Below, piece after piece: positions 19,479 through 30,323 of a stretch of DNA of 64,000 bases. Below the pieces are notes generated by a model. That model was not told the origin of the DNA. It searched no databases and saw only the letters and a list, made by a program, of their open reading frames with translations. The stretch's first letter is position 1. Each line of letters begins with the position of its first letter. This stretch comes from Atopomonas sediminilitoris (lineage in GTDB: Bacteria > Pseudomonadota > Gammaproteobacteria > Pseudomonadales > Pseudomonadaceae), in contig NZ_JAKUMM010000005.1 in the NCBI RefSeq assembly GCF_022601735.1, forward strand, positions 124,001-188,000. Direction: 5' to 3'. The translations under genes and the position numbers were made by a program.

Positions 19479-19577
19479 CGTCTACCGGGCGATAACTCAG
19501 TATTCAGGCCATCACTGATTGCTGCCGCGCAATGTGCAATCAGGCACATTGATCCCTCACCGAGGCAGGAGTCTTTT

Positions 19578-20015
19578 ATGTTTGCACTAAGCCAACCGCG
19601 TTTATTTCAACTGTCGAGCTTTACCGCGCTGAGTGGGTGGCTGGTGTTAATCGCATTGCCACAGTGGAGTAGCGGCCCACAGTTTGTTTTAGGCGTGGCT
19701 TTAGTCCTGTTGTGTGCGCTGTACGCGCTGGCACTGAAAGCCGCGCTGACCTCACGCGGCGCTGCCGATGCCGGCAAGCCAGGTTTTTTTAGCCTGCGCG
19801 GCGTGCTGGCTTTATTCAGCAACCCCAAAGCCGTATTAGCCGCTTGGATTCATATTCTGGCTTTCGATCTACTGGCAGGGCTGTACATCCAGCAGCAAGG
19901 CGCCATGCAGGGCATCGGTCATGTGTGGCTGATCCCCTGCTATCTACTGGCACTGATGTTTGGCCCGTTAGGACTGCTGCTTTTTTTGCTGATCAGTCTG
20001 GGGCACAGCGCTTAA
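19578..20015 (+). CDS. ABA4-like (DUF4281) membrane protein
   Basis: Integral membrane protein of 145 residues with four hydrophobic segments and the family signature AWIHILAFDLLAGLYIQQQ around residues 92-110. The family is named after a plant protein needed for neoxanthin synthesis, but the bacterial members have no established role. GAGG lies before the ATG at 19578. Its stop overlaps the stop of the next gene, which is on the opposite strand. Confidence 0.75.
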   Translation: MFALSQPRLFQLSSFTALSGWLVLIALPQWSSGPQFVLGVALVLLCALYALALKAALTSRGAADAGKPGFFSLRGVLALFSNPKAVLAAWIHILAFDLLAGLYIQQQGAMQGIGHVWLIPCYLLALMFGPLGLLLFLLISLGHSA

Positions 20016-20263
20016 GCCGGTATGCAGTAACCGGCCATGCAATTGTGGTCGTAGGCGGGCAGCTCGGTAGGCGCAGCAGTGGCGACAACCTTCTGCGCTT
20101 GCCGGCGTTGCCAAATCTGCTCATGAAGGTAAAACGCCACCGTATTCACCGCCGGTTCTAACACCGCAATCGCGCCGCCCACCCAAGCACTGCCGGTCAA
20201 GGCATAAGCCATGCTAAAGGCCACAGAAAAGTGCACAACGGCAAAACTGGCTGTCTTTTTCAT
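20012..20263 (-). CDS. DUF2061 small membrane protein
   Basis: An 83-residue membrane protein with the DUF2061 pattern: MKKTASFAVVHFSVAFSMAYALTGS, then VGGAIAVLEPAVNTVAFYLHEQIW. Two membrane helices are expected and a Cys-containing tail ends the protein. Family function is unknown. GGAGCC precedes the ATG on the minus strand. It is the last recognisable conserved gene before the accessory stretch leading to gyrB. Confidence 0.8.
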   Translation of the reverse strand: MKKTASFAVVHFSVAFSMAYALTGSAWVGGAIAVLEPAVNTVAFYLHEQIWQRRQAQKVVATAAPTELPAYDHNCMAGYCIPA

Positions 20264-20411
20264 CTGAGGCTCCTTACGCGCTCACCATCAACCGAGACAG
20301 TGTGACCGCGCTTCAAGCGTTTGAATAATCAGACTCCTCTATAGGGCCGATAGCCGCTTGCACTGGGCTCAGTCGCTAAAGCTAAACGCCTACCTAACTC
20401 ACCAAGAAAAA

Positions 20412-20430
20412 CCCCGGCACTAGGCCGGGG
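20412..20430 (-). terminator. Leftward terminator with no gene behind it
   Basis: CCCCGGC, ACTAG, GCCGGGG, with AAAAA on its left that reads as a T-run for leftward transcription. No minus-strand gene lies to its right before gyrB. A 29-base block including this hairpin recurs with one mismatch at the gyrB terminator (25560-25590). Confidence 0.7.
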
Positions 20431-20690
20431 TAATCATAGTCATTGGCATGGCATTCACGGGTGAAAGCATGCCAAAGATCCAGCGTCGACAGTTGATGTC
20501 CACGGGCGATAAACCTGACATTCGCCACTCTATATAAATCAATGACTTACGGGCGAATTGGGCGCAATTATTGGCATGATTGAGCCATATTAAGTGTCAT
20601 TTTCCGCAAACATCTGAAACTGGCTTTAATCGGCACTACATTTCAGTGGTACAGGATGCGTTTCGAAGACAGGCCTCAAGGCACGTTTAG

Positions 20691-20707
20691 ATTGACAACC
20701 TGTCAAT
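20691..20707. promoter_or_regulatory. Inverted repeat ATTGACA-ACC-TGTCAAT
   Basis: A 7-base perfect inverted repeat with a 3-base spacer. A sister site, CTGACA-TCC-TGTCAG, lies at 20875-20889. The shared core TGACANCCTGTCA suggests a common binding protein; none can be named. Confidence 0.4.
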
Positions 20708-20842
20708 GCGAATCAGATTACGGCGAATCCACCGAGTAGGAAACAGTCACTTTCCACCTCCGACGGACGGAGCCTGATAACTGTATGAGAGGGCAAGCGA
20801 ATCAGCGGGCAGGATGCCTGAGCTTTTTCCAAGACAATAAAA

Positions 20843-20860
20843 AACCCGCCTTGGCGGGTT
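20843..20860 (-). terminator. Second leftward terminator
   Basis: AACCCGCC and GGCGGGTT form a tight stem; AATAAAAA on the left gives a T-run for leftward transcription. It also lacks an upstream minus-strand gene nearby. Confidence 0.65.
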
Positions 20861-21015
20861 TCGCTCCTAACCATCTGACATCCTGTCAGTGCGTCCTAGC
20901 GATGGTCAATCGTCCATGATTCCGAGCGATTCCTTCGCTCTGTGGATGTAAGCAGATTAATACTGAGCGCCAAGAGCAGATAGCGGCAAACGCCATTAAC
21001 TTATGTAAGCCATTC

Positions 21016-21030
21016 GCCATAACTTATGGC
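21016..21030. promoter_or_regulatory. Palindrome GCCATAACTTATGGC upstream of the zinc-ribbon gene
   Basis: Perfect 15-base palindrome 87 bases before the gene at 21118, with a diverged second copy just upstream (GCCATTAACTTATG, 20992-21005). The outer CCATT...AATGG bases extend the symmetry. Likely operator; regulator unknown. Confidence 0.4.
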
Positions 21031-21117
21031 ATGCAAATGGCGAGTTCGACGCACTGCTGCGCTAGCTGCCTGCACCGGATATTCTGAGCGTTAGCCAATC
21101 AGACCAAGGAAGGCCCC

Positions 21118-21714
21118 ATGTCGATGCCCGTTACGACTTATCAATGTACCGCTTGCGATTACAGAAGCTGGGACGCTGCTACCTGGGGCTACCGCTACTA
21201 TTTATATAGCGAAAGCAAAGTCAGGATGGCGGTCACGCTAGGCTGGTGTCATCTCTGCAATGGTTTGTCAGCGGTTGAAGTATTGCCCACCGCACTCGGT
21301 GAGGCTGACCTTCAACAACAACTGGATGCCCTATGCATAGCGCTTCAAGAAGAACTCACCGACTCCTCACCCAAAAGGCGCTGGTGGCAGCTTCACGCAA
21401 GGAAAGGCATAAAACAGATAAGGCTTGAGTCCGAAATCAAATCTGCGGAGGAGGACTTAGCTACATACCGACTACGCCGAGCGGCCCTTTCAAAACGGAC
21501 AAGTCAAGGACGTTGCATGCGTTGTAGCTCTGAAGAGTGGGCCCCGCTTCCGCATCACGAAAAAGACTATTTCGACATGGCGTCCACGCCAAAACCCATC
21601 GGTTTCACCCACCCAGGATGTGGCGGTGAATTAGTCACTATTTGTGATGGCACAAGGCTGAATGTCATGCTGACAGACAAAGCCTATAACCTTGAAGGTC
21701 AGCTATTGCCGTGA
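21118..21714 (+). CDS. Hypothetical protein with two zinc-ribbon-like cysteine sets
   Basis: A 198-residue protein I do not recognise by name. It has Cys10-x2-Cys13 with Cys44-x2-Cys47, a central helical, charged stretch (about 65-125), and Cys133-x2-Cys136 with His165-x2-Cys168. This pattern fits two zinc ribbons bridged by a coiled or helical linker. No signal peptide or membrane segment is seen, so it is cytoplasmic. AAGGAAGG precedes the ATG, so translation should be good. The gene stands alone on the plus strand in the accessory region, without operon partners. Confidence 0.65.
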   Translation: MSMPVTTYQCTACDYRSWDAATWGYRYYLYSESKVRMAVTLGWCHLCNGLSAVEVLPTALGEADLQQQLDALCIALQEELTDSSPKRRWWQLHARKGIKQIRLESEIKSAEEDLATYRLRRAALSKRTSQGRCMRCSSEEWAPLPHHEKDYFDMASTPKPIGFTHPGCGGELVTICDGTRLNVMLTDKAYNLEGQLLP

Positions 21715-21734
21715 CGCTAGCGAGGTAACTCTGA

Positions 21735-22004
21735 ACCCACACCTGTCCCCAGGTTGGACTCCTTCAGCTCACCAAGTTACACCTTGGCGAAGCCATACGG
21801 GCAAGTTTAGGTACGCTAGACACCATCCACCTGGCACACACCACGCATTTCGCCGGTCACCAGCCGACCCGTTTGTATGGGGGGCAATTCACCGTGTACT
21901 ACAAATTATTGAGTGGCTACATCATCGAAGATAGGCCATTCGAAGATACATCTACTAACCAAAACGCAATGACTGTAAGGTTCCTTCCTTATTTGGAATT
22001 TTGA
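21735..22004 (+). pseudogene. Possible VapC/PIN-domain remnant
   Basis: An open stretch without a usable start contains LGEAIRASLGTLDTIHLA at about 21783-21836, which resembles the C-terminal active-site strand of PIN-domain toxins (RTLDALHLATA). The rest reads as unrelated sequence. No antitoxin is adjacent. This is weak evidence for a decayed toxin fragment; chance similarity is possible. Confidence 0.22.
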
Positions 22005-22014
22005 GATCACATGG

Positions 22015-24096
22015 ATGTTGCCTAGTCAGCTTGCTTTGCCATGCCGTTACACCCTTCTTGCTCTTTGCATCGCCTCATCAATTGCGAGCCATCAAGCTCT
22101 TGCATCTGTTGAGTGGCTTGGTGAACTACCTGAAGGCTATCCAGATAGCATCGCTGAAGGTATATCTGCCGATGGTAATGTGGTGGTTGGCTATAGCGAC
22201 TCTGCCAATGGCCACGAAGCATTTCTCTGGAGCAGAGCCAGCGGCATGATAGGCCTTGGCTATCTGCCGGGTGGCGGCTGGCATGGTGATGCCTTCGCTA
22301 CATCGGCTGATGGTAGTGTCGTGGTAGGGAATAGCGATTCAATCGATGGCCAAGAAGCATTTCGCTGGACTAGCTCTACCGGAATGGTGGGACTTGGTCA
22401 GCTGCCTGGCGGGAGTAATAGTAATGCTCGCGCTGTGTCTGCCGATGGCAGCGTAGTTGTTGGTGATGGATATTCCAGCAATAGCGGAATTGAAGCCTTT
22501 CGATGGACAAGCGACGCAGGTATGACAGGCCTTGGCCATTTGACTGGAGGCACCCCAAGCAGTTCTGCCAAAGGCATATCAGCAGACGGGCTCGTAATCG
22601 TCGGTTATAGCGACTCAAGCAATGGCCACGAAGCTTTTCGCTGGGCTAGCGGCACAGGTATGGTCGGCCTAGGCGACCTAACTGGCGGCACTTTCAATAG
22701 TGTCGCACTAGGTACCTCGGCAGATGGTAGCGTTATTGTTGGAAGTGGTACTACAGACAATGGCACTGAAGCTTTTCGCTGGACTAGCTCAACAGGCATG
22801 GTAGGTCTTGGTTACTTATCCGGGGCAGTTGCTTCGCCTAGATACTTACTCAGTCCGAACGATTCTCTCGGGTCTCTAAGTCCTGTATCGATCCCCGGTG
22901 AAAGCCTCCACAGTTCTGCATATGCCACCTCATATGATGGAAGCGTGGTCGTTGGCTATAGCGACTCAAGTAGGGGCGGTGAAGCTTTCCGCTGGACTAG
23001 CGCAACAGGTATGCAGTCGCTAGCTGAGTGGGCAGGCGTTGCTCCGACTTCATGGATTTTACAAGGTGCTAATAGCATTTCTGCTGACGGCTTGACCGTG
23101 ACTGGCTTTGGCTACAACGAAGACGGTAACGCTGAAGCCTTTATTGCCCGTGCTGGCACTTTCATCACTATCAACGATCTTGCAAGCAGCCTGAACTCCA
23201 GCTCTCAAGCCGTAAGAGCAGCCCAGCGGAGTGGTTCTACCTTGATTAATGGAGCACACAGCCGGCCACTTTCCCGCCGAGTAGAGAAGGGGCAGTCAAC
23301 TCTATGGTTAGCCGGCGACTGGGGTACAGATAACCACGGGCAGCATAGTGGTGACATCGGAATGACAGAAATAGGTGGCGGTCAAAATTTTGGCCTGGCG
23401 CAAGTGAACTTAGCCGTAGGCCAAACTTGGGCGCGACAAAATTACATTTATGACTCATATATTGAGGCTGACAGCACCTATGTTTTAGCTGAAGGCATTA
23501 TTCCAATCAATGAGGTTATGGGCCTGTGGACTACACTGGGCGGCTTCGCCTCTTGGGGAAATAACAATATTCGGCGAGGGTATGTGAACGGCACCAACCA
23601 AGACTACTCCTATGGCGACCCGGACACTAAAAGCTACGGATTACGAGCAAGGGTTGACTGGGAGAATGCTGCGCACTTGGGCAGATTATCGGCCAGCCCT
23701 TTCATTGATCTAACGTACCAACGTAATCAGCAGGAAAGCTATCAAGAAAAAAGCGGTGGAATGCCCACTAACTATGATGGCTACTCAGAGCACACCACAG
23801 ATCTGCGCATGGGTATTCAGGGTAGCCTGCCCCTATTTGACACAGGCTTCAATCTGATCAGTCTTGTGGAGGGTGTTCACCGATTTGACGACCAAGCTGC
23901 ATCCGTTTCAGGAGAGGTGATAGGCATCTCCGCTTTTGATATGCCGGGCCAAAGTTACGACCAAAACTGGATGCGCTTTAGTCTTGGTTTTGATGGACGA
24001 CTTGGAGGCGGAAAGGGCAGCGTAATGCTCAACCGAACGACCGAGGGTGAAATGCCAGATAACTGGCTTGCTGCGTCTTACCAAGTTGCTTTCTAA
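22015..24096 (+). CDS. Autotransporter with HAF-repeat passenger
   Basis: A 693-residue secreted/outer-membrane protein. Residues 1-30 are a signal peptide ending QALA. Residues about 49-395 carry seven copies of a roughly 40-residue HAF repeat (ADGSVVVGYSDS, then EAFRWTSSTGMVGLGYLPGG). From about residue 424 (STLWLAGDWG) to the final Phe lies a type V autotransporter beta-barrel, ending SYQVAF as outer-membrane barrels do. The passenger should be displayed on the cell surface. The ATG at 22015 is used because the one at 22011 meets a stop after four codons. Base composition is more AT-rich than the core genes, suggesting acquisition. The ligand or target is unknown. Confidence 0.88.
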   Translation: MLPSQLALPCRYTLLALCIASSIASHQALASVEWLGELPEGYPDSIAEGISADGNVVVGYSDSANGHEAFLWSRASGMIGLGYLPGGGWHGDAFATSADGSVVVGNSDSIDGQEAFRWTSSTGMVGLGQLPGGSNSNARAVSADGSVVVGDGYSSNSGIEAFRWTSDAGMTGLGHLTGGTPSSSAKGISADGLVIVGYSDSSNGHEAFRWASGTGMVGLGDLTGGTFNSVALGTSADGSVIVGSGTTDNGTEAFRWTSSTGMVGLGYLSGAVASPRYLLSPNDSLGSLSPVSIPGESLHSSAYATSYDGSVVVGYSDSSRGGEAFRWTSATGMQSLAEWAGVAPTSWILQGANSISADGLTVTGFGYNEDGNAEAFIARAGTFITINDLASSLNSSSQAVRAAQRSGSTLINGAHSRPLSRRVEKGQSTLWLAGDWGTDNHGQHSGDIGMTEIGGGQNFGLAQVNLAVGQTWARQNYIYDSYIEADSTYVLAEGIIPINEVMGLWTTLGGFASWGNNNIRRGYVNGTNQDYSYGDPDTKSYGLRARVDWENAAHLGRLSASPFIDLTYQRNQQESYQEKSGGMPTNYDGYSEHTTDLRMGIQGSLPLFDTGFNLISLVEGVHRFDDQAASVSGEVIGISAFDMPGQSYDQNWMRFSLGFDGRLGGGKGSVMLNRTTEGEMPDNWLAASYQVAF

Positions 24097-24159
24097 CGAA
24101 AAGCACGGCAAGTGGTGATATGTATTCAGCTAGTGTTGGGAAACAGTCGGCCTAACCCG

Positions 24160-24457
24160 CTATTTGAGACGCTCGGCTGCCTTGCGATACGCCTGCTCAC
24201 GCTCACGGCGATCAACCGCCACCACAAACACCACCACCTCATGGTCGATCACCTGGTAAACCAGGCGGTAGCCGCTGCTACGCAGTTTGATCTTGTAGCA
24301 GTCAGGCAACGAATGGAGCCGGTTGGCTTCGATTCGCCTCGACACGTGGATTCAGTAATACCTCAGCGAGCTTTTTCTTCAGCTGCTCGCGGACGGTATC
24401 CCCCAGCTTGTGCCACTCCTTCAGTGCCCGTGCATCGAATTCAAGGCTATAGGTCAT
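24160..24457 (-). pseudogene. relE: RelE-family toxin gene, frameshifted
   Basis: A RelE/ParE-type mRNA interferase gene split into two frames. From the ATG at 24457 it reads MTYSLEFDARALKEWHKLGD and on to LLNPRVEAN, then meets a stop at 24302. The C-terminal half (RLHSLPDCYKIKLR, SSGYRLVYQVIDHEVVVFVV) is in another frame to 24160. Removing ten bases (24331-24340, a diverged tandem copy of the neighbouring ten) restores a 95-residue protein of normal length. The ATG overlaps the relB stop, as in intact relBE operons. Unless a programmed shift occurs, the toxin is inactive. Confidence 0.85.
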
Positions 24458-24686
24458 CCAGCGAGACCTTCACGCGCTGTGGAGCCGCAAGGCGTTCCCG
24501 TACTGTGGCGATCAGGGCCTCGTCTTCCTCGGTCATCAGTACCGGTCGGAAGGGAAGCTGACCGCGCTCGGCCACATACTGCAAAGCTTGGCGCATCAAT
24601 TCAGAGGGGGTGACGCCGAGCTTTTCCAGCTCCTGGTAAGCACGCGCCTTAAGCTCGTCGTCGATGCGGATATTGATGGACGCCAT
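24447..24686 (-). CDS. relB: RelB/DinJ-family antitoxin
   Basis: Antitoxin of 79 residues with the ribbon-helix-helix start MASINIRIDDELKARAYQEL and a helix LGVTPSELMRQALQYVAE, followed by the acidic toxin-binding tail ending VKVSLDDL. The open frame continues upstream for 56 codons but the family start is the ATG at 24686. It lies upstream of and overlaps the relE gene. It binds its own promoter in known relBE systems; the inverted repeat at 24697 fits. With relE broken it may persist as a solitary DNA-binding antitoxin. Confidence 0.88.
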   Translation of the reverse strand: MASINIRIDDELKARAYQELEKLGVTPSELMRQALQYVAERGQLPFRPVLMTEEDEALIATVRERLAAPQRVKVSLDDL

Positions 24687-24696
24687 GGTGCGGCCC

Positions 24697-24726
24697 TCAC
24701 TGTAATGACATTCGTATTTACAGTGA
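24697..24726. promoter_or_regulatory. Probable relBE operator
   Basis: TCACTGTAA, 12 bases, TTACAGTGA: a 9-base perfect inverted repeat 10 bases upstream of relB. Its place and dyad symmetry suit autoregulation by RelB. Confidence 0.6.
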
Positions 24727-25238
24727 CAGGGTAGCCGTCGTTTGGCAAGCGGGTTGGCACCCCCGCCAGTAATACACCGACCAAGTGTCTCCTGACTACG
24801 GCACCACAGCCCAGGTGCCCAGTAGTCACATAATGCTGAAGTGGTCGCCAGCATCCTGTCCGCAGCGTGGCGTCATTGAACATAGCGTCCGATATACGCA
24901 CCGCACGGCTCGGGAATTTATTAACGTTTTTGTTAATGATTTTGCGAGTCGCTCGTCTTGCCATGCAACTCCCTCATCCCTATCGTGAAGCCGGGTGCTC
25001 TGTATCAGCCTCCCTAGCCTGCTATAACGCCGATAAATCAGCGCTTCACCATTAGGCCATTAAAGCTTTCTTTGGCGTCGATTTCATCGGAAAAATCTTA
25101 ATGCGATTGAGAAATCCAATTTACGGGCGTTAAACCAAAACACAGTGGTTGCCGCTGGTGCCAAGAGAATCTGCCTGTCCCCTCAGGCAGGGTTGCAGTG
25201 GGTGAGTAATTCTTATGGCCTATTCAGAAATGAAAAAT

Positions 25239-25264
25239 CCCGACTCGCCTTTCGGTAGGCCGGG
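25239..25264 (-). terminator. Imperfect leftward terminator
   Basis: On the minus strand CCCGGCCTACC pairs with GGCGAGTCGGG around GAAA with mismatches and wobbles, followed by ATTTTT. It shares the AGGCCGGGGT edge with the terminators at 20412 and 25570. Confidence 0.45.
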
Positions 25265-25569
25265 GTTCTTCAGGGAAGGGGTAGGGAACTAACCTTGCTC
25301 ACCTACAGCAGGGTGGCAGGCACATCCGCATGCGGATTGTTTTAAAGAAGCCGCAAGTGTTTCGCATCGTCATGCCCGTCAGCGGTTTCTGGTGGTGGGC
25401 GATGCTATTTTGATTGGCGTGAATTGGAGCTATCAGCCCAGCCTAAGAATCTCCCAGAATTCACCCGTGCCAAAACGAGATTTTCCGGCTTTTCTCTGTA
25501 GTTTCACTACACGACCAGCCTACGTTGGGCTCTGTACCTATACTTAACAGCCTGATCCAAAAAGAAAAA

Positions 25570-25588
25570 CCCCGGCGCTAGGCCGGGG
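25570..25588 (-). terminator. gyrB operon terminator
   Basis: CCCCGGC, GCTAG, GCCGGGG, followed on the minus strand by TTTTTCTTTTT. It is 69 bases after the gyrB stop and is the strongest terminator in the window. Confidence 0.9.
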
Positions 25589-25656
25589 TAGTGGCTGATT
25601 TCGGCATGACAATAACTCGCACAAACATGCCAATTAATCTGCCCATCGACAAGATA

Positions 25657-29185
<3,529 letters not shown>

Positions 29186-30295
29186 TTACAGACGCATTGG
29201 CATAACAACGTAGTGACAATCGTCGCTATCACCTTCTTGTACCAGTGCGCTGCTGTTGGAGTCGCTCAAGGTCATGCGCACTGTTTCACTGCCCATCACC
29301 CCCATCACATCCAACAAGTAGCTAACGTTGAAGCCAATCTCCAACGAGCCGCCGGCATAATCGACGGCCACTTCTTCTTCCGCTTCTTCTTGCTCGGGGT
29401 TGTTCGCTTGGATCTTCAGCAGCGACTCAGACAAGCCCAGACGAATACCGCGATACTTTTCGTTCGACAGAATGGCGGTGCGGCTGAAGGCTTCTTTCAG
29501 CGCATTACGATCACCGACCACTAACTTGTCGCCGCCACGCGGTAAAACGCGCTCGTAATCCGGGAACTTGCCATCAACCAACTTAGAGGTGAAGGTGAAG
29601 TCGCCGCTGCCGGTCGTAGCACGAATGTGGTTTGTTCCCAGCACAATGCGGACTTCGGTATCCGGCTCACTCATCAGGCGAGACAGCTCCAAAATACCTT
29701 TACGCGGCACAATAACCTGATGCTTGTCTTGATAGTCGATACCGGCATCCAAGGTACACATGGCCAAACGGTGACCATCAGTGGCCACAGCGCGCAGTTT
29801 GCCTTGTGCAACTTCTAACAGCATGCCGTTGAGGTAATAACGCACATCTTGTTGCGCCATGGCAAAACCGGTGCGATCGATCAAGCGCTTGAGCTTGGCC
29901 TGACCGACAGCGAAGTTCAGCGAGCCTGGGCCTTCTTCAACAGTAGGGAAGTCATTGGCCGGGAGCGTCGATAAGGTAAAGCGGCTACGGCCTGCTTTAA
30001 CCAGCAGTTTTTGCTCATCCAAGCGCACATCGATCATCACATCGCTGGGCAAGCTCTTACAGATGTCCATCAGCTTACGCGCCGGTACGGTGATCTCACC
30101 CGGTTGTGCGGGCTCTTCAAGATGCACACGGCCAACCAGTTCCACTTCTAGGTCAGTACCTGTGAGCGAGAGCTGATCGCCCTCAACCACCAAAAGCACG
30201 TTAGACAACACAGGCAACGTCTGCCGACGTTCAACCACACCCGCCACCAACTGCAGCGGCTTCAACAAGGCTTCTCGATTGATAGTGAAATGCAT
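29186..30295 (-). CDS. dnaN: DNA polymerase III beta subunit (sliding clamp)
   Basis: Processivity clamp, 369 residues, forming a ring dimer around DNA. Typical features are the start MHFTINREALLKPLQLVAGVV, the repeated three-domain pattern, the GHRLAMC motif and the C-terminal peptide-binding pocket ending YVVMPMRL. dnaA lies 28 bases upstream and recF follows without spacing, so the operon is coupled. Confidence 0.98.
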   Translation of the reverse strand: MHFTINREALLKPLQLVAGVVERRQTLPVLSNVLLVVEGDQLSLTGTDLEVELVGRVHLEEPAQPGEITVPARKLMDICKSLPSDVMIDVRLDEQKLLVKAGRSRFTLSTLPANDFPTVEEGPGSLNFAVGQAKLKRLIDRTGFAMAQQDVRYYLNGMLLEVAQGKLRAVATDGHRLAMCTLDAGIDYQDKHQVIVPRKGILELSRLMSEPDTEVRIVLGTNHIRATTGSGDFTFTSKLVDGKFPDYERVLPRGGDKLVVGDRNALKEAFSRTAILSNEKYRGIRLGLSESLLKIQANNPEQEEAEEEVAVDYAGGSLEIGFNVSYLLDVMGVMGSETVRMTLSDSNSSALVQEGDSDDCHYVVMPMRL

Positions 30296-30323
30296 GTTGT
30301 CTCTTCCTTCGCTGTAGCTGCGA

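Larger units (their letters stand above)
20264..21117. other. 854-base gene-free region with palindromes and leftward terminators
   Basis: No gene is supported. The region contains two leftward-type terminators (20412 and 20843), a nested hairpin GGCATG...TTCAC-GG-GTGAA...CATGCC (20445-20473), two related inverted repeats with core TGACA-NCC-TGTCA (20691-20707 and 20875-20889), and a palindrome upstream of the next gene (21016-21030). The composition is more AT-rich than the flanking genes. Confidence 0.7.
24727..25656. other. 930-base gene-free region between relB and the gyrB end
   Basis: No gene is supported. Visible structures are ATTAAC/GTTAAT around six bases (24920-24937), CTGCCTG/CAGGCAG (about 25172-25191), a leftward terminator-like hairpin (25239-25264), a perfect 14-base palindrome ATCCGCATGCGGAT (25324-25337) and the gyrB terminator. 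A minus-strand ATG at 24964 has a good GAGGGAG before it but its frame runs out of phase into relB. Confidence 0.65.

Noticed and set aside
22160-23150. CRISPR-like array
   Set aside because: The repeats here are coding HAF repeats, diverged and in frame, without constant spacers; no cas gene is present.
24596-24964. 122-codon minus-strand frame with a good ribosome site (GAGGGAG before the ATG)
   Set aside because: The second half is relB and its leader read out of frame. The first 28 residues (MARRATRKIINKNV start) match nothing I know; at most a leftover 5' end of a lost gene.
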